From the NCBI GenBank assembly GCA_023436825.1, contig JAEZHS010000190.1, positions 1-15,373 on the forward strand: 15,373 nt of DNA, in the 5' to 3' direction. This DNA comes from Pseudomonadota bacterium. GTDB taxonomy: Bacteria > Pseudomonadota > Alphaproteobacteria > Reyranellales > Reyranellaceae. This document shows, piece after piece, positions 8,006 through 13,734 of this stretch. The translations under genes and the position numbers were made by a program. The notes below the pieces were generated by a model, which was given only the letters and a program-made list of their open reading frames with translations, ran no database searches and was not told the DNA's origin. Position 1 is the first letter of the stretch; each line of letters begins with the position of its first letter.

Positions 8006-8955
8006 CAAGCCACCAACGCACGCGGCAGCTTGAACACGATGCTCTCCTCGGTGGTCCGCACTTCCTCGATCGTCACGTCGTAGCGCTTGCGGCAATCGGC
8101 GATGAGCTCGTCGACCAGCGTTTCGGGAGCCGAGGCACCGGCGGTGATGCCGAGCCGGCCGGCATCCGCCAGCCAGCCCCAGTCCATGTCGGCCGCGCGC
8201 TGCACCAGCCGTGACTTGCGGCAGCCGCAGTTGGCCGCCACCTCGACGAGCCGCATCGAGTTCGATGAGTTGGGGGCGCCGATCACCACCAGGGCGTCGC
8301 ATCTTGGCGCGATCGCCTTGACCGCCGCCTGGCGGTTGGTGGTGGCGTAGCAGATGTCCTCTGTCTTGGGGCCTTGGATCGCCGGGAACCGGCGGCGCAG
8401 CGCGGCGATGATGCCGATCGTGTCGTCGACCGACAGCGTGGTCTGCGTGGCATAGGCGAGGTTGCCCGGGTCGGAGACCTCAAGCGCCTCGGCCTGCGCC
8501 ACGTCCTCCACCAGCAGCACCGCGCCGGCCGGCAGCTGGCCCATGGTGCCGATGACCTCGGGATGGCCGGCATGGCCGATCAGGACCACGATGCGGCCCG
8601 ATGCATGATGGCGCTCGACTTCGCGATGGACCTTGGAGACCAGCGGGCAGGTCGCGTCGATATAGAGCAGGTCGCGCCGTCCAGCCTCTGCCGGCACGGC
8701 TTTTGGCACGCCATGGGCAGAAAAAACGACAGGCCGGTCGTCGGGCACCTCGTCGAGTTCGTCGACGAAGATCGCGCCCTTGGCCTCGAGGGTTTCCACG
8801 ACATGGCGATTGTGCACGATCTCGTGGCGGACATAGACCGGGCGGCCGTAGCGCTCGACGGCGCGTTCGACGATCTGGATGGCGCGCTCGACGCCGGCGC
8901 AGAAACCGCGAGGGCTGGCGAGCAGGATCTTGAGCGGTTTCGTCGACGGGCTCAT
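8005..8955 (-). CDS. ispH: 4-hydroxy-3-methylbut-2-enyl diphosphate reductase
   Basis: Last enzyme of the MEP pathway; an Fe-S protein reducing HMBPP to IPP and DMAPP in the cytosol. The 316-residue length is normal. The three cluster cysteines are visible: C19 ([11 protein letters not shown]), C103 ([11 protein letters not shown]) and C202 ([10 protein letters not shown]). Substrate-binding residues are H48 (HEIVHN), H81 (SAHGVP), H131/E133 ([11 protein letters not shown]) and the GAPNSSNS loop (227-234). ATG 8955 gives the standard N-terminus. The leader carries a 6-bp stem (8968-8985) close to the start and only a weak purine run. First gene of the minus-strand unit ispH-thrB-rnhA, with one-base overlap to thrB; divergent from the small ORF/lipoprotein unit. 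Confidence 0.97.
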   Translation of the reverse strand: MSPSTKPLKILLASPRGFCAGVERAIQIVERAVERYGRPVYVRHEIVHNRHVVETLEAKGAIFVDELDEVPDDRPVVFSAHGVPKAVPAEAGRRDLLYIDATCPLVSKVHREVERHHASGRIVVLIGHAGHPEVIGTMGQLPAGAVLLVEDVAQAEALEVSDPGNLAYATQTTLSVDDTIGIIAALRRRFPAIQGPKTEDICYATTNRQAAVKAIAPRCDALVVIGAPNSSNSMRLVEVAANCGCRKSRLVQRAADMDWGWLADAGRLGITAGASAPETLVDELIADCRKRYDVTIEEVRTTEESIVFKLPRALVA

Positions 8956-8967
8956 GTTGAACGTTCT

Positions 8968-8985
8968 GCCCGCTCGCTTGCGGGC
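8968..8985 (-). promoter_or_regulatory. Hairpin next to the ispH start
   Basis: GCCCGC (8968-8973) and GCGGGC (8980-8985) are perfect inverted arms with a 6-nt loop, 12 nt before the ispH ATG on the minus strand. It covers the place where a ribosome binding site would sit, so it could limit initiation. Nothing further supports a regulatory role; it may be chance in GC-rich DNA. Confidence 0.25.
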
Positions 8986-9080
8986 TTCCTGACCATTGCC
9001 TAGACTCCGACCGCAACAGATTGGCAGTACGGATCAGGCGGCGGCACCGTAACAAAGCCGCTGCAACGGGGAAAGCAGAC

Positions 9081-9146
9081 ATGACCGAGCCGGTTGTCGC
9101 GGTGTGCGATGGAACCCACAAGGCCCTGGCCAAGATCCCGTCATGA
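9081..9146 (+). CDS. 21-residue small ORF coupled to the lipoprotein gene
   Basis: An ATG at 9081 with a good Shine-Dalgarno (GGGGA at 9068-9072, 8 nt spacer) opens a 21-codon frame beginning MTEPVVAVCD and ending LAKIPS. Its TGA (9144-9146) overlaps the ATG of the lipoprotein gene (ATGA at 9143-9146), while that gene has no convincing Shine-Dalgarno of its own. This is the layout of a translated upstream ORF that delivers ribosomes to the next gene, or of a leader peptide. The peptide has no signal sequence, no membrane segment and no run of a single amino acid typical of attenuators; one cysteine at position 9. Function unknown; it might also be the remnant of a longer gene. Confidence 0.5.
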   Translation: MTEPVVAVCDGTHKALAKIPS

Positions 9147-9658
9147 CCCACGGAAAATTTGTCGTTCTTGCGCCAGCCCTCCTGGCCCTGACGCTGGCTG
9201 GCTGCGGTGGCGGCAGTTCGGAAGCGAGCTATTTCTGCCCGGAGCCGTTCACGGTGCAGGACGCCGAGCGGCTGACGCATTTCAAGGACGGGCCCGGCCG
9301 CGATCCGCGCGACATCGCCTACGAAGCGTCGATCGTCGGGGCGACGACCAAGTGCTCGGCGAGTCGCAGCCAGATCGAGGTGACGCTGTTCCTGCGCATC
9401 TCGGCCAGCGCCGGGCCGTCGGTCGGCGCCGGCCGGACCAGCATTCCCTATTTCGTCCGCGTGCTCGACTCGTCCAATAACGTGGTGCAGAGCCAGGACT
9501 TCAATGCCGACTTCCGCCTGACGTCGGGCAGTCCGCGCGGCTCCTCGCAGGAGGAGCTGACGTTCTCGGTCTCACGACAGGGCGGCTATCGCATTGCCGT
9601 TGGTTTGAGGCCCACGGTGGAAGAGCTGAACTACAACCGCCGCGGTCGTCAGCCCTAG
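9143..9658 (+). CDS. Predicted lipoprotein of unknown function
   Basis: A 171-residue protein with a lipoprotein signal: basic/hydrophobic N-terminus then lipobox LAGC (18-21), so C21 should be acylated and the protein anchored in a membrane facing the periplasm. Residues +2 to +4 are glycines. The mature part holds C32 and C71, probably a disulfide, and beta-rich stretches (QIEVTLFLRISASAG, IPYFVRVLD, GYRIAVGLRPT) ending in the ELNYNRR motif. The CPE...DAERLTHF start and ...EELNYNR end resemble an uncharacterised family of alphaproteobacterial lipoproteins I have seen, but I cannot name it. ATG 9143 is chosen over GTG 9104 because it gives a proper signal peptide and the 4-nt overlap with the small ORF upstream. 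Confidence 0.82.
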   Translation: MTHGKFVVLAPALLALTLAGCGGGSSEASYFCPEPFTVQDAERLTHFKDGPGRDPRDIAYEASIVGATTKCSASRSQIEVTLFLRISASAGPSVGAGRTSIPYFVRVLDSSNNVVQSQDFNADFRLTSGSPRGSSQEELTFSVSRQGGYRIAVGLRPTVEELNYNRRGRQP

Positions 9659-9672
9659 GCGATTAGCTCTTT

Positions 9673-9757
9673 CCTCCTCAGCGAAGCTGGGGAGGTGCCG
9701 TCGTCATACGAGGGCGGAGGGGTTCTGAGCATCATGCGGTGCCTTTGACCCCCTCCG
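9673..9757. repeat. Imperfect palindromic element at a convergent junction (copy 3)
   Basis: In the 126-nt gap between the lipoprotein gene and the NIPSNAP gene there are two stems: CCTCCTCAGC (9673-9682) with GCTGGGGAGG (9686-9695), 10 bp with one G-T pair and GAA loop; and CGGAGGGGT (9715-9723) with ACCCCCTCCG (9748-9757), one bulge. The style (CCTCC arms, tight loop, convergent junction) matches the elements at 4153 and 6571 but the arm sequence differs, so it may be a related family rather than the same repeat. No T-tract follows. No ORF in the gap is convincing. Confidence 0.6.
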
Positions 9758-9784
9758 GCCCTTCGGAAATGATCCGACCCTAGA

Positions 9785-10093
9785 TCAATTCGTGACAGGC
9801 CTGAGCCAGGTTCGCTCCTCGCTCAGGATGAAGCGCTCGCGCTCGGCGAACTCGAAGTTGGCCTTGCCTGCCGGATCGGTCTTGATGCGCGCGCGATAGG
9901 CCTCGTAGGCCGCGAGGCTCTCGAACGAGATCAGCGCGTGGGCGATGTTGTTGGTCCCCTCGTGCGGCATGAAATAGCCCAGAAGATCACCGCCGCAGGC
10001 CGGGATGATGGTGAGCCAGTTCCTGGCATAGGTCTCGAAGGCCTCGCGCTTGAACGGGTCAATGACGTAGCGGATGGCACAGGTCACGGTCAT
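9785..10093 (-). CDS. NIPSNAP-family protein
   Basis: A 102-residue protein that is a single ferredoxin-like alpha+beta domain of the NIPSNAP type: an N-terminal strand [20 protein letters not shown], helix with [20 protein letters not shown], then [18 protein letters not shown] and a C-terminal [14 protein letters not shown]. Such small dimeric barrels occur widely in bacteria with no agreed reaction; some relatives act as monooxygenases or heme/aldoxime proteins, which I would not claim here. ATG 10093 is supported by GGAG 7 nt upstream on the minus strand. It is divergent from the Fe-S protein gene across 138 bp, so shared control is possible. The open frame continues far upstream but only as an antisense shadow of the Fe-S gene. 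Confidence 0.87.
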   Translation of the reverse strand: MTVTCAIRYVIDPFKREAFETYARNWLTIIPACGGDLLGYFMPHEGTNNIAHALISFESLAAYEAYRARIKTDPAGKANFEFAERERFILSEERTWLRPVTN

Positions 10094-10165
10094 GGCAGTC
10101 TCCGTCGATGAGGCCTCGATCCTGGCCGGCCGCGCTTGATCCATGCTTCGGCCGGTGCCGAAGGC

Positions 10166-10220
10166 TTGACAGTGCCCGATCGCTGGCGCTGCATGCGCGC
10201 CACTCACTACGTGTGACGTA
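10166..10220 (+). promoter_or_regulatory. Candidate promoter and small inverted repeat before the Fe-S gene
   Basis: A consensus-like -35 hexamer TTGACA (10166-10171) lies 61 nt before the TTG start; the matching -10 is poor (CTGCAT or TGCATG at 17-18 nt). Downstream, TACGT (10208-10212) and ACGTA (10216-10220) form a short inverted repeat around GTG, right before the Shine-Dalgarno, a position where a regulator could act. Both signals are weak alone. Confidence 0.25.
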
Positions 10221-10231
10221 CGGAGGATCGC

Positions 10232-11575
10232 TTGAGTGCTTATGCCGAACGTCTGGAAGCCCTGGCGGCCGATGCCGCCGACCGCTGCACGACTTGCGGC
10301 AAGTGCTTCGAAGCCTGCCCGACCGCGCGCGAGATCGGCTTGGATGCCGACGCCGCCAAGGAACGTGTCGGCGAGCTTCTCGCCCTGACGCGCGGCGCCG
10401 CACCGGCCGATGGCCTGCAGAAGTGGCTCGGCGCCTGCGACGGCAGCGCGCGCTGCACCGAAGCCTGCCCCGAAGGCATCAACGTCCGCCAGTGGGTGAC
10501 CATCGCCAAGATGAAGGCGCTCGAGGCGACGCGTCCGCGCGAAGTCGGCGCAGGCAATGCGGCCGATCGCTTCCGGCACATGGCGCAGGCGGTGCGGCTG
10601 CTCGCCAGCATGCAACTGCCGTCGGAGACCTTGAAGAAGATCCTGGCGCCGGCCGAGCGGCGCACCGCCGACGTGCTGTTCTACACCGGCTGCAACGTGC
10701 TGCGCACGCCGCACATCGTGCTGAACGTCATGGATATCCTCGATGCACTGGACCTCGACTTCGACATCGTCGGCGGCACCGCCCATTGCTGCGGCGTCTA
10801 TCAATTCCAGGAAGCCGATTTGCCGACCTACGAGCGCATGGGCCATCGCACCTTCAAGCGCTTCGGCCAGTCCGGCGCGGGCCGCGTGCTGACCTGGTGC
10901 CCGACCTGCACCAAGAACTTCGACGAGCTCGAGAAGGATGTCGAGGAGCCGTCCTTCGACCTCGGCCACGTCAGCGAGTTTCTGGCCGGCAACCTCGATG
11001 CGCTGAGCGCACGCTTCGTGGCCGACCAGCCGAAGCGGCGCGTGGTGATCCACGAGCATCTCGGCATCGGCGCCACGGTGGCCTCGATCCGCAGGCTGCT
11101 CGCCGCCGTGCCCAACCTCGAGCTGCTCGAGCTGCCGCAGGATTCAGGCTTCTCCTATGCCTGCGGCGGCCAGGCCGCGAAGTTCAAGGAGCGCGAGCAG
11201 GCGATCCATCGCGGCCTCGCCGAAGGTGCGATCGCGGCCGGCGCCGATACCATCGTCACCATGTACCACTCCTGCCATCGCGCGCTCGCCGGCGCCGAGG
11301 CGGTCTACCCGCAGCTCAAGGTCGTGAACTTCACCGACGTCCTGGCCGAGGCGCTGGGCCGCGGCGGCCACCCCGACTACTACCGCCTCTACAAGCAGGG
11401 CGGCGCCATGGACGAGGCGGTGAGCGCCGCGCGCCGCTTCCTGCAGGACAACGGCGTGCGGGTCGACGAGGCTTCGGTGGCGTCGCTGACCGCCGACATC
11501 TTCAACGAGACGGGACTGGCCGGGTCGCGCGAGGCCTTTGCGAAGGCCTTTACCGCGTTGGCGAAGGAAGCATGA
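10232..11575 (+). CDS. Cysteine-rich Fe-S oxidoreductase (HdrD/GlpC/GlcF-like, CCG domains)
   Basis: A 447-residue soluble electron-transfer type protein. The N-terminus has a canonical 4Fe-4S motif [12 protein letters not shown] (C19, C22, C25, C29). A second motif, C69-DGSAR-C75-TEA-C79-P, lacks one of the usual cysteines. Then come two cysteine-rich CCG domains: the first is complete (C154, CCG at C186-C187, CPTC at C223/C226), while the second is degenerate (HEHLG at 274-278, YACGG with only C311, HSCH at 347-349). Such proteins pair with a flavoprotein dehydrogenase or a thiol/disulfide partner, but none is next to it; the reaction is unknown. The start is TTG 10232, supported by GGAGGA directly upstream. 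It overlaps the next gene by 4 nt (ATGA), so the two are coupled. Confidence 0.88.
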   Translation: MSAYAERLEALAADAADRCTTCGKCFEACPTAREIGLDADAAKERVGELLALTRGAAPADGLQKWLGACDGSARCTEACPEGINVRQWVTIAKMKALEATRPREVGAGNAADRFRHMAQAVRLLASMQLPSETLKKILAPAERRTADVLFYTGCNVLRTPHIVLNVMDILDALDLDFDIVGGTAHCCGVYQFQEADLPTYERMGHRTFKRFGQSGAGRVLTWCPTCTKNFDELEKDVEEPSFDLGHVSEFLAGNLDALSARFVADQPKRRVVIHEHLGIGATVASIRRLLAAVPNLELLELPQDSGFSYACGGQAAKFKEREQAIHRGLAEGAIAAGADTIVTMYHSCHRALAGAEAVYPQLKVVNFTDVLAEALGRGGHPDYYRLYKQGGAMDEAVSAARRFLQDNGVRVDEASVASLTADIFNETGLAGSREAFAKAFTALAKEA

Positions 11576-11913
11576 GCGACGACGTCTGGCTCTTCTCCTA
11601 CGGCACGCTTCAGCAGGAAGGCGTCCAACTTGCGACCTTCGGTCGGCTGCTCGAAGGCCGCGCCGACGCGCTGCCGGGCTATGCCACGGTGTCGCTCGAG
11701 ATCACCGATCCGGAGGTGATCGCCACCAGCGGCAAGAAGTTCCACACCATGGCGAGGCCCTCGGGCAACCCGGTCGACGAGGTCCCTGGTGTCGTCTTCC
11801 GCATCACGCCTGCCGAGCTTGCCGCCGCCGACACCTACGAGGTGTCGGACTACAAGCGCATCTCGATGCTGCTGAAGTCGGGGATGGAAGCCTTCGTCTA
11901 CGTCGCCGCCTGA
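11572..11913 (+). CDS. Gamma-glutamylcyclotransferase-like protein
   Basis: A 113-residue AIG2/GGCT-fold protein. The YGTL motif (10-13, in FSYGTLQQ) forms the substrate-binding loop and E90 in DTYEVSDYKRI sits where the family's catalytic glutamate is found; LPGYA (34-38) is another typical element. Known members cyclise gamma-glutamyl amines or dipeptides to 5-oxoproline, or remove gamma-glutamyl groups from amines; the actual substrate here is open. ATG 11572 overlaps the Fe-S gene stop (ATGA) and AAGGA precedes it, so both are made from one mRNA. A thiol/glutathione-linked link between the two genes is tempting but unproven. It ends 2 nt from the convergent tetR stop. Confidence 0.88.
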   Translation: MSDDVWLFSYGTLQQEGVQLATFGRLLEGRADALPGYATVSLEITDPEVIATSGKKFHTMARPSGNPVDEVPGVVFRITPAELAAADTYEVSDYKRISMLLKSGMEAFVYVAA

Positions 11914-11915
11914 CG

Positions 11916-12491
11916 CTATTTCTCCTTCACCGACAGCACCGCCCATGCCGCATCGGCGAAGAAGCGGACGTGATCCGATAGATCGCCGGTGAAGCGGCCA
12001 TAGACCTTGTAGGTCGCGGCCTGCATCACCACGCCAATCGCCGAGGCGGCGGCGAGATCGACGTTGCGCCTGGGGATCTCGCCTGCCTTCATCGCTTGGC
12101 TGATCATGTCGCGCACGACGGTCACCGGATTGCTCATGCCGTCGGGCACCTGGATCAGAAAAGAATGCTGGTTCAGCAGGTGATAGGCGAACAGGGTCCA
12201 GTCGCGGTCGGCCCATTCGCAATAGCAGCGCGCGATCGCCTCGATCTTGGCGCGCAATCCCTTGGCTGGCCGATGCGCTTCCATGAGCGCCTCGGCCAGC
12301 CCTTGGTGATGGCGCAGGAAGAGATCCAGCGCCAGCTGCTCCTTGCTCGGGAAGTAACGATAGATCGTGCCCTCGGCAACCGAGGCCGCCATGGCGATCT
12401 CCTTGGTCGTGGTCTCGGCCACGCCGCGCGCCACGAACAGCGTCAGCGCGGCGCGCTCGAGCCGCGCCTTGGTATCCTCTGCTTTGCCCAT
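11916..12491 (-). CDS. TetR-family transcriptional regulator
   Basis: A 191-residue one-domain-plus-ligand-pocket repressor. The N-terminal helix-turn-helix is clear: LERAALTLFVARGVAETTTKEIAMAAS (11-37) followed by VAEGTIYRYFPSKEQLALDLF (38-58), with the conserved TIYRYFPSKE recognition segment. The remaining all-helical domain would bind an unknown ligand. ATG 12491 has no Shine-Dalgarno; instead a promoter/operator-like block ends 7 nt before it, suggesting a leaderless mRNA and autoregulation. The same block stands before the neighbouring PAP2 gene, which is therefore the best candidate target. It converges on the GGCT gene with a 2-nt gap, leaving no room for a separate terminator. Confidence 0.95.
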   Translation of the reverse strand: MGKAEDTKARLERAALTLFVARGVAETTTKEIAMAASVAEGTIYRYFPSKEQLALDLFLRHHQGLAEALMEAHRPAKGLRAKIEAIARCYCEWADRDWTLFAYHLLNQHSFLIQVPDGMSNPVTVVRDMISQAMKAGEIPRRNVDLAAASAIGVVMQAATYKVYGRFTGDLSDHVRFFADAAWAVLSVKEK

Positions 12492-12498
12492 GTTCGCC

Positions 12499-12526
12499 AG
12501 TCTATGAGGGAGCGCTCACTTGGAAA
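12499..12526 (-). promoter_or_regulatory. Promoter/operator of tetR (copy 1)
   Basis: Minus strand: TTTCCA (12526-12521), 16-nt spacer, TAGACT (12504-12499), then 7 nt to the tetR ATG. The spacer holds AGTGAGCGCTCCCT (12520-12507), one base away from the perfect palindrome AGTGAGCGCTCACT, a typical TetR-family operator form. The block starts inside the 3' end of the PAP2 gene, whose TGA (12518-12516) is part of the operator. Almost the same block recurs at 13198-13225. Confidence 0.6.
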
Positions 12527-13190
12527 AGTGCCATGGCGCCCTGAACGAGCTGGCCAAGCGGTTTCCGCCCTCGGGCGACCACATCCACACGCAGAACAGG
12601 CCTAGCACCAGGCCAGTCGGAACATCGATGAAGTGATGCTGGTAGGTCGTCAGCACCGACGCGCTGACCAGCAGCGCCGCCATCACCGTCACCGGCAACG
12701 TCCATCGTGGCAGCACCCGACTGTAGAGGTCGAAAAGGATGGTTGTCGTCGCGATGTGCAGCGACGGTGCCTGATTGAACGGCATGTCGAACACGTGGAG
12801 GACATCGAACAACAGGCCGAATTCTCCTATCGTCTGTGGCCTGGAGAAAGTCAGCCGCAGCGGGAAGACGATGAAGCAGGCGACGGCGACGAGCTGGGCG
12901 GTGAGCAGCCGCCTCGCGTGACTGTCGAGCTCGGCGCGGTTGCGGCATACATAGAAGGACAGGGCGAAGAAGACGTGCGTGCCCAAATACGGGATGATCG
13001 TCCAGGTCAGGAAAGGGATGCGGTGTTCCCAGTCGAACACGATGGCCGGCACGTCGCCGCGCTGGCTGGCGAGCCAGTTCGAGACTCCATAGGTCAGGTA
13101 AAAAAATAGCGTGAGCGCCACCAGCCAGCCGGTTGCCCGTCGCCATGGCCGACCAATGGAAGGGGCCCTGGTGTCCGCGGCCTTGTCCAT
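12516..13190 (-). CDS. PAP2/Aur1-like integral membrane phosphatase
   Basis: A 224-residue polytopic membrane protein with about six hydrophobic segments (near 20-40, 63-82, 92-110, 125-135, 165-182, 190-206). PAP2 superfamily signature elements are present in the inositolphosphotransferase/Aur1-like form: FPLRLTFSRP (108-117) for the first motif, APSLHIA (141-147) with the catalytic-type histidine in place of PSGH, and HHFIDVPTG (184-192) with the H-x3-D pair. Substrate is probably a lipid phosphate or polyprenyl/lipid-linked head group at the outer face; not known. ATG 13190 lacks a Shine-Dalgarno and lies 7 nt after a -10-like hexamer. Its stop lies in the tetR operator. It is the likely target of the adjacent TetR protein. 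Confidence 0.85.
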   Translation of the reverse strand: MDKAADTRAPSIGRPWRRATGWLVALTLFFYLTYGVSNWLASQRGDVPAIVFDWEHRIPFLTWTIIPYLGTHVFFALSFYVCRNRAELDSHARRLLTAQLVAVACFIVFPLRLTFSRPQTIGEFGLLFDVLHVFDMPFNQAPSLHIATTTILFDLYSRVLPRWTLPVTVMAALLVSASVLTTYQHHFIDVPTGLVLGLFCVWMWSPEGGNRLASSFRAPWHFSK

Positions 13191-13351
13191 GAGCGACAGT
13201 CTATGAGGGGGCGCTCACTTGGCAAGGGCACATCCCCGGCGGGCTCGCAGAACCAACGCCAGTCGAGCGTCCAGTCGCTCGCCGCGGCGACGATGGGCGA
13301 AGCTTTGCTTTGGACGTCGAGGAAGACGGTGAAGGCATGACGGATATGCAT
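13094..13351 (-). CDS. Short ORF with strong Shine-Dalgarno; possible gene remnant
   Basis: ATG 13351 follows a near-perfect AAGGAGG (13363-13357, 5-nt spacer) and opens 85 codons, beginning MHIRHAFTVF. The first 40-45 residues (through the WTLDWRWFCEPAGD segment) use the high-GC3 codons of real genes. From about residue 43 the frame reads through the PAP2 promoter block, and after residue 54 it overlaps the PAP2 coding start in another frame, giving an R/P/G-rich, unconvincing tail. I recognise no family. Likely readings: the 5' remnant of a gene truncated when the PAP2 promoter region arrived, or a short leader ORF. It has its own promoter-like sequence and palindrome upstream. Confidence 0.4.
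   Translation of the reverse strand: MHIRHAFTVFLDVQSKASPIVAAASDWTLDWRWFCEPAGDVPLPSERPLIDCRSWTRPRTPGPLPLVGHGDGQPAGWWRSRYFFT
13198..13225 (-). promoter_or_regulatory. Promoter/operator of the PAP2 gene (copy 2)
   Basis: Minus strand: TTGCCA (13225-13220), 16-nt spacer, TAGACT (13203-13198), then 7 nt to the PAP2 ATG. The spacer carries AGTGAGCGCCCCCT (13219-13206), the same imperfect palindrome as before tetR with one further change. Over the 26 bases 12498-12523 and 13197-13222 the two copies differ at one position. Equal spacing to both start codons shows the block was kept as a functional unit. Confidence 0.6.
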
Positions 13352-13365
13352 GCGACCCTCCTTGG

Positions 13366-13411
13366 AATGAGCGCATGCTCATTTTACAAGTAAGTAATCA
13401 CTCAATTTCAA
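13366..13411 (-). promoter_or_regulatory. Promoter with overlapping palindromic operator before the short ORF
   Basis: Minus strand: TTGAAA (13411-13406) and TAAAAT (13386-13381) are 19 nt apart (17 nt if TGTAAA at 13388-13383 is used). Directly over the expected start of transcription is an inverted repeat, AATGAGC (13366-13372) and GCTCATT (13377-13383) around 4 nt. Its TGAGC half-site is shared with the TetR operators but the spacing differs. AAGGAGG and ATG 13351 follow. The segment 13380-13430 is noticeably AT-rich against its surroundings. Confidence 0.45.
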
Positions 13412-13490
13412 GAAGCTCTTAAGTTCCGGATTTGCCACGGGTTTTCCCGGTGGACGCCGCCGGGGAGGCCACCTAAGGTCGCCGGCACCC

Positions 13491-13682
13491 AGACGATCCC
13501 TGTGGGAGAGACCGTCTCTCGAAGACGGCGCCGAAGGAGCAACCGGCCCCGGAAACTCTCAGGCAAACGGACCGCAGGAGGATGGGTCTCTGGAAAGCGG
13601 CGGGCTCTCGATAGAGGGCACGCCCACCGACGAAGTAAGCCGGATCGCTCCGGCGAATCTTTCAGGTCTCCGGACAGAGGGG
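13491..13682 (+). ncRNA. Tandem glycine riboswitch
   Basis: Cis-acting RNA sensing glycine in front of the glycine cleavage operon. Aptamer 1 shows GGGAGAGACC (13504-13513), GCCGAAGGAGCAA (13530-13542), AAACTCTCAGGCAAA (13553-13567) and GGACCG; its P1 pairs CCTG (13499-13502) with CAGG (13575-13578), and AGAC (13491-13494) can pair with GTCT in the linker (13586-13589) as in the leader helix/kink-turn of other glycine riboswitches. Aptamer 2 shows CTCTGGAAAG (13588-13597), CACCGACGAAGTAAGC (13625-13640, divergent from the usual CCGAAGG form), CTTTCAGG (13659-13666) and GGACAGAGGGG (13672-13682). Only gcvT-gcvH-gcvPA follow, consistent with glycine-induced expression. Confidence 0.93.
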
Positions 13683-13733
13683 GTCGCAAGGCGGCGCAAT
13701 CTTTGCGTCGGTTGATGCGACTCTGGAGACCTG
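13663..13733 (+). promoter_or_regulatory. Riboswitch expression platform sequestering the gcvT ribosome binding site
   Basis: CAGGTCTCCGGA (13663-13674), part of the second aptamer core, is complementary to TCTGGAGACCTG (13722-13733), which contains the gcvT Shine-Dalgarno GGAGA and ends just before the GTG start (one G-U pair in twelve). GTCGCA (13683-13688) with TGCGAC (13716-13721) and an inner GCGCAA/TTGCGT stem extend the structure. The helix and the folded aptamer compete for the same bases, so glycine binding would free the ribosome binding site. No T-tract terminator is seen, pointing to translational control. Confidence 0.6.
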
Positions 13734-13734
13734 C

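Noticed and set aside
4109..9757. Repeated palindromes as a CRISPR array or insertion sequence ends.
   Set aside because: Copies are thousands of bases apart, lie at gene junctions, and no spacers, cas genes or transposase are present.
9659..9784. A small gene in the gap between the lipoprotein and NIPSNAP genes.
   Set aside because: No start with a Shine-Dalgarno; the gap is filled by palindromic stems.
12498..13225. PAP2 gene flanked by direct repeats, as in a mobile element with target duplications.
   Set aside because: The repeats have promoter/operator architecture with fixed spacing to two start codons, and there is no transposase or terminal inverted repeat.
13412..13490. A promoter for the gcv operon in front of the riboswitch.
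   Set aside because: It must exist nearby, but I found no -35/-10 pair good enough to mark; TTTACA at 13383 and TTAAGT at 13419 do not have matching partners at proper spacing.
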